Shown: positions 17,728 to 26,826, numbered from the stretch's first letter. The stretch: DNA of 64,000 bases from QVMM01 sp047030855 (GCA_047030855.1 JBKYIJ010000008.1:434001-498000), one strand, 5' to 3'. Notes: generated by a model not told the origin, from the letters alone. Made by a program: numbers and translations.

Positions 17728-19731
17728 ATGGATTCCGTTAAACAACGAATAGACAAGTTACGCCAAGAAATTAACCAAGACAATTACAACTACTACGTAT
17801 TGTCAAATCCGACTGTTTCTGATTTTGAATTCGACCGGAAATTAAAAGAGTTATCCGAACTCGAAACGCAACATCCTGAATATGACGATCCCAACTCACC
17901 GACAAAACGGGTAGGCAGCGATCTGACAAAGAATTTCAGGCAGGTAACGCACAAATATCCGATGCTCTCTTTGGCTAATACATATTCGCAAGAAGAAATC
18001 AAGGATTTTTACGATCGTGTGAAAAAAGATCTGAACGAAGATTTCGAGCTTGTCTGCGAACTCAAATATGACGGAACATCCATTTCCCTTACTTATGAAG
18101 ACGGAAAACTCGTTTTGGCAGCAACACGGGGCGACGGAGTAAAAGGAGACGATGTTACCGCCAACGTAAGAACGATAAAAAGCATTCCGCTTACGCTTCG
18201 GGGAAACGACTATCCGCAGGAATTTGAGATGCGCGGAGAAGTGCTGATGCCTTGGAAAGTCTTCGACGAAATCAATACGGAACGTGAGGAACAGGAAGAA
18301 CCTCTTTTTGCCAATCCGAGAAACGCCGCTTCGGGGACGCTGAAACTTCAGGATCCCAAGATAGTGGCTTCACGAAAACTGGACTCTTACCTTTATTATT
18401 TTCTGAGTGAAAATCTGCCGACTAACGGGCATTACGAAAATCTGATGAAAGCCAAAGAATGGGGTTTCAAAATATCGGATGCAATAAAAAAATGCAAAAC
18501 CCTTGAAGAAGTTTTTGACTACATAAACTATTGGGATGTTGAGAGGAGAAACCTCCCTGTAACCACTGACGGAATTGTATTGAAAGTAAACTCTCTCATA
18601 CAGCAACGAAATCTGGGATATACGTCCAAGTTTCCGCGTTGGGCGATCGCATACAAGTTTCAAGCCGAAAAAGAGCTTACAAAATTACTTTCCGTATCTT
18701 TTCAGGTGGGGCGGACAGGTGCGATAACGCCTGTCGCCAATTTAGAACCTGTTCTGCTGTCGGGGACAACGGTAAAACGAGCCTCGCTCTATAACGCAGA
18801 TGCCATTGAAGCCCTCGATTTGCATATAGGCGACATGGTTTACGTAGAAAAAGGCGGTGAAATAATTCCCAAAATTACAGGAGTAGATACTTCCTTGCGT
18901 AACGATTCAAACCAAAAAGTAACTTTCATAACCAGTTGCCCCGAGTGCGGTACACCGTTGGTAAGAGATGAAGGCGAAGCCGTTTATTATTGCCCCAACG
19001 ATATGGGATGCCCTCCGCAGATAAAAGGAAGGATCGAACATTTCGTCACCCGCAAGGCAATGAACATCACGGCAGGATCGGAAACAATAGAACATTTATA
19101 CAATGCAAACCTTTTACCGAACAAGAATGTAGCTGATCTTTACGAACTGAAATGGCAGGATGTGGCAAGGCTTGAAAGGTGGGCGGAAAAAAGTGCGAAA
19201 AACCTGATCGACAGCATACATAATTCCGTCAACGTTCCTTACGAACGCGTACTTTATGCTTTGGGAATCAGATACGTGGGTGAAACTGTCGCCCGCAAGC
19301 TCGCATCGGCTTTTCCGAACATTGATCTGTTAATGGAAGCCACGGCAGAGCAGCTCACCGAAGTTGACGAAATCGGCGAAAGGATAGCTTTGAGCGTAGT
19401 CAATTATTTCAGCAACGGTGACAACAGGAGTTTAATAGAGAAATTGCGGACATACGGGCTGCAATTTGAGTTAAGCAATGAAATACTTGCCCAAAGAACG
19501 GATAAACTGTCGGGCAAAACAATTGTTATAAGCGGAATATTCTCCAAACATTCACGGGATGAATATAAAGAAATAATAGAAATAAACGGAGGGAAAAACA
19601 GCGGCTCGATATCAGCCAAAACAAGTTTTATCTTAGCAGGGGAAAATATGGGTCCTGCCAAACTTGAAAAAGCCAAGAAGCTTGGTGTGCAGATTATTAA
19701 TGAAGACGAGTTTCTAAAATTAATCGAATAA
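17728..19731 (+). CDS. ligA: NAD-dependent DNA ligase
   Basis: A 667-residue protein of full LigA length. The Ia domain has NYYVLSNPTVSDFEFDRKL and the YDDPNSPTKRVGS NAD-binding segment; the adenylated Lys113 is in CELKYDGTSISL. The OB fold, a four-Cys zinc finger (CPECG ... YYCPNDMGC), helix-hairpin-helix region (about 500-575) and a C-terminal BRCT domain (LSGKTIVISGIFSKHSRDE) follow in the usual order. It seals nicks in replication and repair in the cytosol. The next small gene starts three bases after its stop, so the two share a transcript. Confidence 0.97.
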   Translation: MDSVKQRIDKLRQEINQDNYNYYVLSNPTVSDFEFDRKLKELSELETQHPEYDDPNSPTKRVGSDLTKNFRQVTHKYPMLSLANTYSQEEIKDFYDRVKKDLNEDFELVCELKYDGTSISLTYEDGKLVLAATRGDGVKGDDVTANVRTIKSIPLTLRGNDYPQEFEMRGEVLMPWKVFDEINTEREEQEEPLFANPRNAASGTLKLQDPKIVASRKLDSYLYYFLSENLPTNGHYENLMKAKEWGFKISDAIKKCKTLEEVFDYINYWDVERRNLPVTTDGIVLKVNSLIQQRNLGYTSKFPRWAIAYKFQAEKELTKLLSVSFQVGRTGAITPVANLEPVLLSGTTVKRASLYNADAIEALDLHIGDMVYVEKGGEIIPKITGVDTSLRNDSNQKVTFITSCPECGTPLVRDEGEAVYYCPNDMGCPPQIKGRIEHFVTRKAMNITAGSETIEHLYNANLLPNKNVADLYELKWQDVARLERWAEKSAKNLIDSIHNSVNVPYERVLYALGIRYVGETVARKLASAFPNIDLLMEATAEQLTEVDEIGERIALSVVNYFSNGDNRSLIEKLRTYGLQFELSNEILAQRTDKLSGKTIVISGIFSKHSRDEYKEIIEINGGKNSGSISAKTSFILAGENMGPAKLEKAKKLGVQIINEDEFLKLIE

Positions 19732-19734
19732 GCG

Positions 19735-20247
19735 ATGAAAAATTTTCTGCGAAAAAAGAAAGTCAGTTCGGTTTTAGGAAAGAACCAGCGTAAAAGGTCT
19801 TTTCTGAACTTTGATTCTATACAGAATATTCTGATCATATTCAATATATCGGATATCGAACAAATAAGCAAAGTAATCGAAGATTTGAAAGAAACAGGAA
19901 AAACCGTTACGGCTTGGACTACTTTGTCGAAAGAGAAACAAGGAATTTCCCTTCCAGAAGGGGTGAAAGCGATTGATCCCACAAAAGATGTTTCGTGGTC
20001 GCAATCTCTTTCTAAAAAAATAATTGAGGAATTTGAAGAAGCCCAATACGATACGTTCATAGATTTGACCGTAAACGAAGACAATATCTTAAAATATCTT
20101 CTTGCGATCAATAACAGCCAATTCTGCATCGGGATAAGGGAGAACGACAGGAGCATATACGACTTCGTACTTTTGAAAAAAACCGACGATTCCCTGTTTG
20201 AAACTTATGAGCAAATAAAATTCTATCTGGAAAAAATGAGTTCATAA
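19735..20247 (+). CDS. DUF6913-like cytosolic protein, function unknown
   Basis: A 170-residue soluble protein with a basic N-terminus (MKNFLRKKKVSSVLGKNQRK). It alternates hydrophobic beta-strands (NILIIFNI, YDTFIDLTV, FCIGIRE) and helices in a Rossmann-like pattern; a C-terminal FYLEKM helix ends it. It follows ligA at three bases. I associate this type of protein with the DUF6913 family found beside ligA or dapA in Bacteroidales, but no biochemical role is known to me. No catalytic motif or membrane segment is visible. Confidence 0.7.
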   Translation: MKNFLRKKKVSSVLGKNQRKRSFLNFDSIQNILIIFNISDIEQISKVIEDLKETGKTVTAWTTLSKEKQGISLPEGVKAIDPTKDVSWSQSLSKKIIEEFEEAQYDTFIDLTVNEDNILKYLLAINNSQFCIGIRENDRSIYDFVLLKKTDDSLFETYEQIKFYLEKMSS

Positions 20248-20303
20248 AAAACAGAAGCATTTTTTATCAAAAGATAAATTCTTAAAGTATTACTAATAAT
20301 TCT

Positions 20304-20311
20304 TACCTTTG
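20304..20311 (+). promoter_or_regulatory. Promoter -7 box (TACCTTTG) for dapA
   Basis: TACCTTTG matches TAnnTTTG and lies 25 bases before ATG 20337, excluding a longer N-terminus from TTG 20328 as the main product. Confidence 0.65.
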
Positions 20312-20336
20312 ACGTCTTATTTGCAGATTGTTTTAT

Positions 20337-21230
20337 ATGCCAAGATTAAATTTAAAAGGTATGGGAGTAGCGCTGATTACTCCTTTCAGGAAAGACGAGA
20401 GCGTCGACTACAAAGCTCTTGGCAAGCTGGTTGACTATCAACTGAAAAACGGCACGGACTACATCGTTGCCCTTGGAACAACTGCCGAAACTCCGACTTT
20501 AACCGAAGAGGAAAAAGAAAAAATACTGAATCTGATCGTGAACAGAGTCGGCGGGCAAATACCCGTTATACTCGGTATCGGAGGAAATAATACGAAAGCC
20601 ATAACTGATAAAATCAAAAAAACCGATCTGGCTAATATAGATGCTATATTATCCGTTACGCCCTATTACAACAAACCGTCCCAAGAAGGGCTTTATCAGC
20701 ACTACAAAGCCATTTCGGAAGCTTCTTCCCTGCCTGTCGTGCTATATAATGTTCCCGGAAGGACAGGCGTTAATATGACTGCCGAAACGACTTTACGCAT
20801 AGCCAATGATTGCAACAATGTAATCGCGGTAAAAGAGGCTTCGGGCGACATTACTCAAATGGATGAAATCATCAAAAGGAAACCCGACAGTTTCGACGTT
20901 ATTTCAGGCGACGACGGAGTAACGTTCCCTCTGATAACTTTGGGAGCTATCGGGGTTATCTCGGTTATAGGAAATGCTTTTCCAAAAGAATTCAGCCGTA
21001 TGGTAAGGCTTGCTCTCGCGGGCGATTATGAAAGCGCATTGACTATCCATCACAGTTTCAGCGAGTTGTTTAAACTATTATTTGTGGACGGTAATCCTGC
21101 GGGAGTGAAATGTATGCTCAACATGATGGGATATATCGAAAACCAATTGCGTCTTCCCCTTGTTCCTACCCAAATCACTACATACGAGAAAATCCGTAAT
21201 ATATTGATCGAACTCAATATTAAATGTTAG
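20337..21230 (+). CDS. dapA: 4-hydroxy-tetrahydrodipicolinate synthase
   Basis: A 297-residue TIM-barrel enzyme of the lysine/diaminopimelate pathway, condensing pyruvate with aspartate semialdehyde. Visible residues: GVALITPF, the GTTAET pyruvate-binding motif, SVTPYYNKPSQEG, Tyr137 in VLYNVPGRTG and the Schiff-base Lys166 in NVIAVKEASGD, plus ISGDDGVTFPL. I use ATG 20337 because the promoter places transcription start close upstream and because the family usually begins just before the LKGMGVALITPF strand. It appears to be transcribed alone. It acts in the cytosol and feeds peptidoglycan synthesis. Confidence 0.96.
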   Translation: MPRLNLKGMGVALITPFRKDESVDYKALGKLVDYQLKNGTDYIVALGTTAETPTLTEEEKEKILNLIVNRVGGQIPVILGIGGNNTKAITDKIKKTDLANIDAILSVTPYYNKPSQEGLYQHYKAISEASSLPVVLYNVPGRTGVNMTAETTLRIANDCNNVIAVKEASGDITQMDEIIKRKPDSFDVISGDDGVTFPLITLGAIGVISVIGNAFPKEFSRMVRLALAGDYESALTIHHSFSELFKLLFVDGNPAGVKCMLNMMGYIENQLRLPLVPTQITTYEKIRNILIELNIKC

Positions 21231-21519
21231 CCTCGAAACAGACATTTTGACACCAACGCTATTTCCGTAAAAACATGTAAATCAAAACAAAAAAAGATTT
21301 TACATGCACTCAAATAATGCCAAAATGACACCACACTGTAAATAATTACTTTTTTTGATAAAAGTGACACTAACAGAATTAACCAATTAATAAACAGATA
21401 GATAATTCTAATTCTTTTATATTTTAAACAGATTTAACTTCCAATAAAAGCAAAATGCATATTTATTGCAGAAAATATTATTGAAAACAATAATAAAATA
21501 TAATTAAGGAGGAGTTATT
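21231..21519 (+). promoter_or_regulatory. Intergenic region upstream of hsp20 with three TGACAC repeats and an inverted repeat
   Basis: This 289-base gap has no gene. It holds an inverted repeat CATGTAAATC (21274-21283) / GATTTTACATG (21296-21306), perhaps the dapA 3' hairpin although no T-run follows. TGACAC occurs at 21248, 21326 and 21365, spaced 78 and 39 bases. No TAnnTTTG box is evident ahead of hsp20. A strong AAGGAGG ribosome-binding site (21507-21513) precedes ATG 21520, unusual in this phylum. Confidence 0.5.
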
Positions 21520-21954
21520 ATGAATAATCAAGTTAGAAAATTTAATCCAAGGAGAGGGTTCTTACCGTCTATCTTTAATGTCGACGACGATTTCTTTACA
21601 AACTTCTTTGAAGGCTCAAACCTTCCTGCAGCCAATGTAGTTGAAAACGAGAAAGAATACAGGGTCGAACTTTCGGTTCCGGGTTTTGACAAAAACGATT
21701 TTAAAATCGAAGTGGAAAAAAATGTACTGAATATATCCGCTAACAAAGAAAGCAGGAAGGAAGAAAAAGACGAGAACGAAAAAATACTTCGTCAGGAGTT
21801 TACTTCCTCATCCTTTTCAAGGAGTTTCGTGTTGCCCGAAAATGTAGATACAGAAAATATTAACGCTGCTCAAAAAGACGGGGTGCTGAAAATATCCCTG
21901 CCTAAAATGGACAAAGCGAAAGAAGATAAAGTAAAGAAAATAGAAATTAAGTAA
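21520..21954 (+). CDS. Small heat shock protein, Hsp20/alpha-crystallin family
   Basis: A 144-residue cytosolic ATP-independent holdase. The alpha-crystallin domain covers about residues 35-140: NVVENEKEYRVELSVPGF, DFKIEVEKNVLNISANKE, SSFSRSFVLPENVD and the diagnostic DGVLKISLPK. The N-terminal arm contains FLPSIFNVDDDFFTNFFEG, similar to other Bacteroidales Hsp20 proteins. The start is set by a near-perfect Shine-Dalgarno AAGGAGG six bases upstream. A terminator follows. Heat induction is likely from the family; the promoter is not recognisable as the housekeeping type. Confidence 0.93.
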   Translation: MNNQVRKFNPRRGFLPSIFNVDDDFFTNFFEGSNLPAANVVENEKEYRVELSVPGFDKNDFKIEVEKNVLNISANKESRKEEKDENEKILRQEFTSSSFSRSFVLPENVDTENINAAQKDGVLKISLPKMDKAKEDKVKKIEIK

Positions 21955-21995
21955 TCGTCAGATTATGTAAGCGAAGTCTATTTCATAAAAGGAGG

Positions 21996-22033
21996 AAGCC
22001 CGGTTTGCGTCGAACAACCGGGCTTTCGTATTT
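21996..22033. terminator. Strong terminator between hsp20 and corA
   Basis: AAGCCCGG (21996-22003) pairs with CCGGGCTT (22018-22025) with a 14-base loop, followed by a T-rich stretch. It lies between convergent genes and may serve hsp20 mainly. Confidence 0.85.
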
Positions 22034-23105
22034 TAAAACCATCGTTTTTTCTTCAAAAGGTATATTGCTACAATAACAATTATTATCATTATAATCCATG
22101 AAAAAACATAACCGTATTTCCATTCAAGTTCGGGCATATACTTGAAATTCATCCCCCATACTCCCACCACGAACGTCAACGGAATAAATATGGTGGAAAC
22201 GATTGTCAGACGCCGCATTATATCGTTCATCTTCATATTGCTGTTGCTAAAATAGAGTTGCATCAGCGAAGCAATAGTCTCATTCAGTGCTTCCAGTTCT
22301 TCAAGGGTAGTACGCAACCTGTCGTCAAAGTCATTGAAATATACCATGCTGTCGTCCAAAATCAGTTTATTCGAATTATGCATCAGATTAACGTATTCTT
22401 CCCGTATCGGCATTATAGATCGCCGCATAAGGGCATAGTCCCTCCTTCTTGCCCTGAAGAAATGCATAATCCTTTTATCTGTCGACTGATCGTCAATAAG
22501 TTTGTCTTCAACGTCGTCCAGTTTTTCACTGATCTTATCTATCACATCAATATAAAGGGAATGGACATCATTCAACAGGATATATAACAAGTAATCAGCT
22601 CCTTTCTCTCTCAGCTGGGCGCGCGAATCTTTTATCGCTTCTATAATATCGTCAAAAAACGGATTGGGAGCTTCCTGCAAGGATATAACGTAATTCTCGC
22701 CCAGTATAAATGCTATCTGTTCAACTTCGAGCTGCATCTGGTCGTCGTAAAAACAACCCGACATCATAATAAAAGTAGCTTTTTCGTAGGTGACGATTTT
22801 AGTAACCTGAAGGTTAGAAAAAAGATCTTTTATATCGAAACGGTGGATGCCGAACGTTTTGCACAAATTTCCGATCCGATTTATGTCGGTAAATCCTGTT
22901 ACTTTGAACCAACTTACGGCGTCGGGCGATATTTCATCCTGCATTTTCTGATTGGGGGCTATTGTTTTCGTCACAAACTGTTGAGAATTATAACGAATCA
23001 GTTCTACCGTTGTCGGAATATCATATTTTCTGAGTAAGATAAATTCTGGAGAAAATGCGTCTTTTTGTTATGTCTTGCCGCTTTTTTTGATGTATGTTTT
23101 AGCAT
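22033..23105 (-). CDS. corA: CorA-family magnesium/cobalt transporter, N-terminus probably frameshifted
   Basis: The uninterrupted frame from GTG 22974 already gives 313 residues with the CorA cytoplasmic funnel and two C-terminal membrane helices; the pore signature YGMN-like motif is present as GVWGMNFKYMPE, and the second helix ends in KKKRWF. Upstream the frame stays open without an ATG and encodes a CorA-like segment (DIPTTVELIRYNSQQFV). If the A4 run at 23026-23029 lacked one A, it would join ATG 23105 (MLKHTSKKAARHNKK) and place the start 32 bases below a promoter box. So the true protein is about 357 residues. It imports divalent cations through the inner membrane as a pentamer. Confidence 0.85.
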
Positions 23106-23136
23106 ATTCCGATTATGTATTATAATATTGCAATAT

Positions 23137-23144
23137 CAAAAATA
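23137..23144 (-). promoter_or_regulatory. Promoter -7 box (TATTTTTG) for corA
   Basis: CAAAAATA on the + strand reads TATTTTTG on the minus strand. It supports the longer corA start at 23105. It is 13 bases from the divergent eptA-like promoter box. Confidence 0.55.
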
Positions 23145-23156
23145 AGAATTAAATAC

Positions 23157-23164
23157 TATATTTG
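23157..23164 (+). promoter_or_regulatory. Promoter -7 box (TATATTTG) for the EptA-like gene
   Basis: TATATTTG matches TAnnTTTG; transcription would start near 23171. Confidence 0.6.
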
Positions 23165-23256
23165 CCCGAATACAGAACAAGATTCATAATAAAATATTCG
23201 GAAAATAGTTTGGTAAATCATGGTTAATATCGGACATTTATTTAAGAGAAAAAAAA

Positions 23257-24852
23257 ATGCAGCTCGTTTTTCTCTTTTATGTGCTGCTTATTCTACCCCT
23301 CCTCTCCCCTTTGGCACAGAACATACCTTCTAAGGAGGTTTGTTCGATGGTGGTTATAAACATTTTCCTATTCCTTGCGGTTTCGGTTTTTTCGCTGTTC
23401 TTCACGCCTAAAGCAGAAAAAGTTATATATATAATATTACTTGTCATAACGATAATTCCAAGCGCAATATTTTTAGGTTACCTACTCTTTGCCCGTGTAT
23501 TGCTGGAACAGAACAGCATTACGAGTTTGTTTGAGACAAATACGGCTGAAAGCAAGGAGTTTATCATGCACTATTTCAATATCGGAATAATTATGGGGAT
23601 TTTAATATATATCATCATCCCGATAATTATGATCTGGAAAATGAAAGCTTACAAACCTCTGAAAATACACAAACACAAGATCACCTTTGCAGCATCGCTC
23701 TCCATAATTATATGCATAACGTTCGTATCAAAACTGTCACAATCAATTTATTTCATAAACTTCTACAATACTTTTATTGCCTATAAAATACAGACCTACA
23801 AAGAAGATGAAGGGATTAAAAACCGCCAAAAACTCCAGTACGAAGTAAACGTAAAGGAGGATATTCCTAAAGAACAAACGATAGTAATGGTTATCGGCGA
23901 ATCATTAACCCGAAATCATATGCAGATATACGGCTACGGAAGAGAGACTACTCCTCTGCTTGCTGCAAAAAGAGACAGCGTTTCGATTTATAAGGATGTC
24001 GTTTCACCCCAAGTCCACACTATTCCCGTATTACGTTCCGTCCTGTCTTTTTCGAACAGAAAACATCCTGAATATTTCGTACAGAAACCTTCGGCATTCG
24101 AACTGTTTAACCGTGCGGGATATGAAACATATTTCATCAGCAATCAGCCATTCGGAGGGAAAAACAAAACAAGCTATGATGTCTTGCTGGAACTGGCAAA
24201 GCATAAGTATGACATGACAACTCCCAAAAGACGATTCGATGATGTTACGGTAAAAAAATTCGAACAGATACTAACCGACACGATAAATAAAAGGAAATTT
24301 ATTGTGATCCATCTGATGGGCAACCACATGGCTTACCAATTCAGATATCCGAGCAAATTTAACGTGTTTGACCATACGAAGGACAGTTATATACAGGACG
24401 AAAGTTTCAGAAACGATGACGCGAAGAAGCTTATCGACGAATATGACAATTCAGTGCTTTACAATGATCATGTGATCAGCCAGACTATAAGCCTGTTGCA
24501 AAAACGGAATTTGCCCAATTCCGCCATGATCTATTTTTCCGATCATGGTGAGGAACTCTACGACTTCCGAAATTTTGCGGGACATGCCTACGAGAAATTA
24601 TCCGTATATATGTGTCAGATTCCGTTTATTCTGTGGCTATCACCTGATTACCTGAACGGCAGAAAAGATATTTCAATAGATACCGCGCGTCCGTTCTCCA
24701 TTGAGAACGTGATTTATTCGATAACCGATCTGGCAGGATTAAAATACGAAGACTACGATAGCAGCAAAAGCCTTTTCTCAAAAGAATTTATCCCCGAAAT
24801 CAGATATGTCGGAGACATACGTTATGATGATTTGCAGTATGGCAAAAAATAA
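23257..24852 (+). CDS. Phosphoethanolamine transferase, EptA/sulfatase family (lipid A modification)
   Basis: A 531-residue inner-membrane enzyme with about four to five N-terminal helices and a periplasmic alkaline-phosphatase-like domain. Visible: metal Glu in VIGESLTRNHM followed by IYGYGRETTP, the likely nucleophile Thr255 in VSPQVHTIPVLRSVLSFSN, HLMGNHMAYQFRYP, and YFSDHGEEL with metal Asp and His. The family moves phosphoethanolamine from phosphatidylethanolamine to lipid A or glycans, lowering surface negative charge. ATG 23257 sits at the end of an A9 run (23249-23257); with one A fewer, ATG 23220 (MVNIGHLFKRKK) would be in frame and add a basic N-terminus. Downstream lie PepSY-like genes and a two-component system. 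Confidence 0.88.
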   Translation: MQLVFLFYVLLILPLLSPLAQNIPSKEVCSMVVINIFLFLAVSVFSLFFTPKAEKVIYIILLVITIIPSAIFLGYLLFARVLLEQNSITSLFETNTAESKEFIMHYFNIGIIMGILIYIIIPIIMIWKMKAYKPLKIHKHKITFAASLSIIICITFVSKLSQSIYFINFYNTFIAYKIQTYKEDEGIKNRQKLQYEVNVKEDIPKEQTIVMVIGESLTRNHMQIYGYGRETTPLLAAKRDSVSIYKDVVSPQVHTIPVLRSVLSFSNRKHPEYFVQKPSAFELFNRAGYETYFISNQPFGGKNKTSYDVLLELAKHKYDMTTPKRRFDDVTVKKFEQILTDTINKRKFIVIHLMGNHMAYQFRYPSKFNVFDHTKDSYIQDESFRNDDAKKLIDEYDNSVLYNDHVISQTISLLQKRNLPNSAMIYFSDHGEELYDFRNFAGHAYEKLSVYMCQIPFILWLSPDYLNGRKDISIDTARPFSIENVIYSITDLAGLKYEDYDSSKSLFSKEFIPEIRYVGDIRYDDLQYGKK

Positions 24853-24920
24853 TATTCTTCAAATTCTTTTATTTTTTTCTGATTTATTTCATTCTTCAAA
24901 ATTGCTTCAGAATCTCATTT

Positions 24921-24928
24921 TAGATTTG
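24921..24928 (+). promoter_or_regulatory. Promoter -7 box (TAGATTTG) for the PepSY-like genes
   Basis: TAGATTTG matches TAnnTTTG and lies 39 bases before ATG 24967; it would drive the first two PepSY-like genes. Confidence 0.6.
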
Positions 24929-24966
24929 TACAATAAATTACAGAAAATAATAGTTTCATATCAAAA

Positions 24967-25438
24967 ATGAGTAAAAAGATGAAAAGAATATTAATTACAT
25001 TATCAGCCTTAATCGCTGTATCGATAGGCATATTTGCCTATACCCAACAAGATGGAAGAATAACAGGGGCGGATTTGCCGAAAACAGCGCAGGACTTTCT
25101 CAAAAATCATTTCGGGAGATAAAGGAACCGTTGTGTTTGCGGAGAAAGACTGGAATGAGTACGACGTCAAACTGGCGAACGGATTTGAGATCGAGTTCTT
25201 TAGCGATGGCACTTGGAAAGACATTGAAGCCAATCGGGAAGCCATCCCTGCTTCTATTCTCAATACACTGCCATCGAAAATAGCAACGTATATAAACACA
25301 AACTACAAAGACTGGACTTTGACAGATATCAGTAAAAAGAAATACGGCTACGAAATGGAACTCATAAATCCGGCAATGGGTTCGGACGTAGAATTAAAAT
25401 TCAACCAAGCAGGGGAACTTATTAAATTAGATTATTAA
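24967..25438 (+). CDS. Secreted PepSY-like (DUF2874) protein, one frameshift
   Basis: The gene starts at ATG 24967 with a signal peptide (KRILITLSALIAVSIGIFAY) and reads LPKTAQDFLKNHFG before hitting TAA. Removing one G of the GGG at 25114-25116 restores HFGDKGTVVFAEKDW and continues to the stop at 25438, giving about 156 residues. The restored text is one PepSY-like unit: LP...A..FL..HF, YDVKLANGFEIEF, DGTWKDIEA, LPSKIATYINTNY, YGYEMELIN. Such small proteins are periplasmic or surface-located in Bacteroidota; function unknown, structurally related to inhibitor-like PepSY folds. It is followed 24 bases later by a three-unit paralogue. Confidence 0.75.
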
Positions 25439-25462
25439 TAAAAAACTTAACACAAAAAGATT

Positions 25463-26737
25463 ATGAAAAAGTTTTTAAATTTCTTTTCATTAGCGCTATT
25501 TGCCGCAGTTTTAACTTTCACTGTTTCGTCGTGCAGCGATGACGATAACGACAATAAAAAAGTTAACTACGCCGATCTGCCTTCGGCTACAAAGACAGAA
25601 ATAGCCCAATACTTTGGTGGAGAAAGCAATATAAAAGGCTCTCCGAGACAAAGCACCAAAGGAGAAGGATATGCTATCAGCACTCAAACGGGTTACGATG
25701 TGGACTTTGACGCAATGGGAAACTGGGACGAAGTAGAAGCTCACGGCAACAGTGCTCTCCCGTATGAGCTCGTTTCTCATCTGACAGGAAACACAAAAAT
25801 AGCTACTTACGTAATGCAGAACTATACAGAAAGAGGCATTCACGAAATCAAACGTGAAGTCTACGGTTACGAAGTAGAACTGACAGGAAAACCCGATTTA
25901 GATCTGATTTTTGATTCAGACGGAAATTTCAGCAAAATCAAAGGTGACGACAACGAGCGGGTAATATCATACGAACAACTTCCTGAAAACGCACGCGCTT
26001 TTGTAGAAAAATACTTCTCCGTTTCAAATATCAGGCAAGTTAAAGAAGACGGCGACACTTACGATGTCGATTTCAAAGACGGAATAGAACTTGAATTCTA
26101 CAACGTCGGTGATTTGAATGGCACATTCAAAAAAATAGATGCAGACAAACAGACGTTAAGCGATGTATTGGTAGCGGACGTACTTCCTGCAGAGGCTTAT
26201 AACTTCATAAAAAAGAATTACGCCAACAACAGAATCGAGGAGATTGAAAAGAAAAGAGCTTACTTCGAAGTAGAGCTATATAAAGACATAGACCTTCAAT
26301 TTGATCTGAATGGAGCCGTTATTAATATAAAGGACAATGGCAATTCGGGGAACTCAAGCAATGTCATCAACAATCTTCCGGAAGAAATAAAAGCTTTTGT
26401 AAAACAACATTTTCCTCAGGCAACTATTGTACGGGCAGAAAAAGACAATGATGAATATGAATTGACTCTTTCCGACAGAACAGAAATAGAATTCTACACA
26501 TCCAATCTTGAGTGGAAGGAAGTAAAAGTATATAATACCAACGGAGTTCCGCAAAGCATGATATTGCCCGCAATATACAGTTACATCAAGAGCAACTATG
26601 CTGACAAAACCATAATGGAATACTCTAAAGTTCCTGCATTGTTAGGCGGCGGCTATAAAGTAGAATTATCAGGTTATCCTGAGATAGACGTATTCTTCGA
26701 CGCATCGGGAAAATTCATTCGCGAAATATATGATTGA
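25463..26737 (+). CDS. Lipoprotein with three tandem PepSY-like (DUF2874) units
   Basis: A 424-residue protein with a lipoprotein signal (KFLNFFSLALFAAVLTFTVSSC, lipid Cys about residue 24) followed by an acidic SDDDNDN linker that may act as a surface-export tag. Three repeats of about 125-130 residues follow (about 34-165, 166-290, 300-424). Each repeats LP...(K/R)..V..YF, Y(D/E)(V/L)...G.E(I/L)(E/D)F, and a second half I..YI..NY....I.....Y.VEL......D..FD..G.F..I. The repeats have diverged, so this is an old duplication. It sits between two single-unit paralogues and upstream of a convergent sensor kinase; a sensing or inhibitory envelope role is possible but unproven. Confidence 0.85.
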   Translation: MKKFLNFFSLALFAAVLTFTVSSCSDDDNDNKKVNYADLPSATKTEIAQYFGGESNIKGSPRQSTKGEGYAISTQTGYDVDFDAMGNWDEVEAHGNSALPYELVSHLTGNTKIATYVMQNYTERGIHEIKREVYGYEVELTGKPDLDLIFDSDGNFSKIKGDDNERVISYEQLPENARAFVEKYFSVSNIRQVKEDGDTYDVDFKDGIELEFYNVGDLNGTFKKIDADKQTLSDVLVADVLPAEAYNFIKKNYANNRIEEIEKKRAYFEVELYKDIDLQFDLNGAVINIKDNGNSGNSSNVINNLPEEIKAFVKQHFPQATIVRAEKDNDEYELTLSDRTEIEFYTSNLEWKEVKVYNTNGVPQSMILPAIYSYIKSNYADKTIMEYSKVPALLGGGYKVELSGYPEIDVFFDASGKFIREIYD

Positions 26738-26770
26738 TTTATGATACAACAGCGATAAATTTTAACTATA

Positions 26771-26807
26771 ATAACCGGAATGTTTTGCATGAAAACATTC
26801 CGGTTAT
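26771..26807. terminator. Perfect 16-bp hairpin between PepSY-like genes
   Basis: ATAACCGGAATGTTTT (26771-26786) pairs perfectly with AAAACATTCCGGTTAT (26792-26807) around the loop GCATG. No T-run follows, so it may end the upstream transcript, stabilise its 3' end, or attenuate the next gene. Confidence 0.6.
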
Positions 26808-26826
26808 ACTTACAATCTTCCAGAAA

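Noticed and set aside
21272..21308. Inverted repeat after dapA as an intrinsic terminator
   Set aside because: No T-run follows and the loop is pure A-rich, so I list it only as a repeat within the regulatory region.
23333..23349. Internal AAGGAGG eight bases before an in-frame ATG (23347) in the EptA-like gene, as a possible alternative start
   Set aside because: The residues before it form the first membrane helix expected of the family, and the codons AAG-GAG make the match likely by chance.
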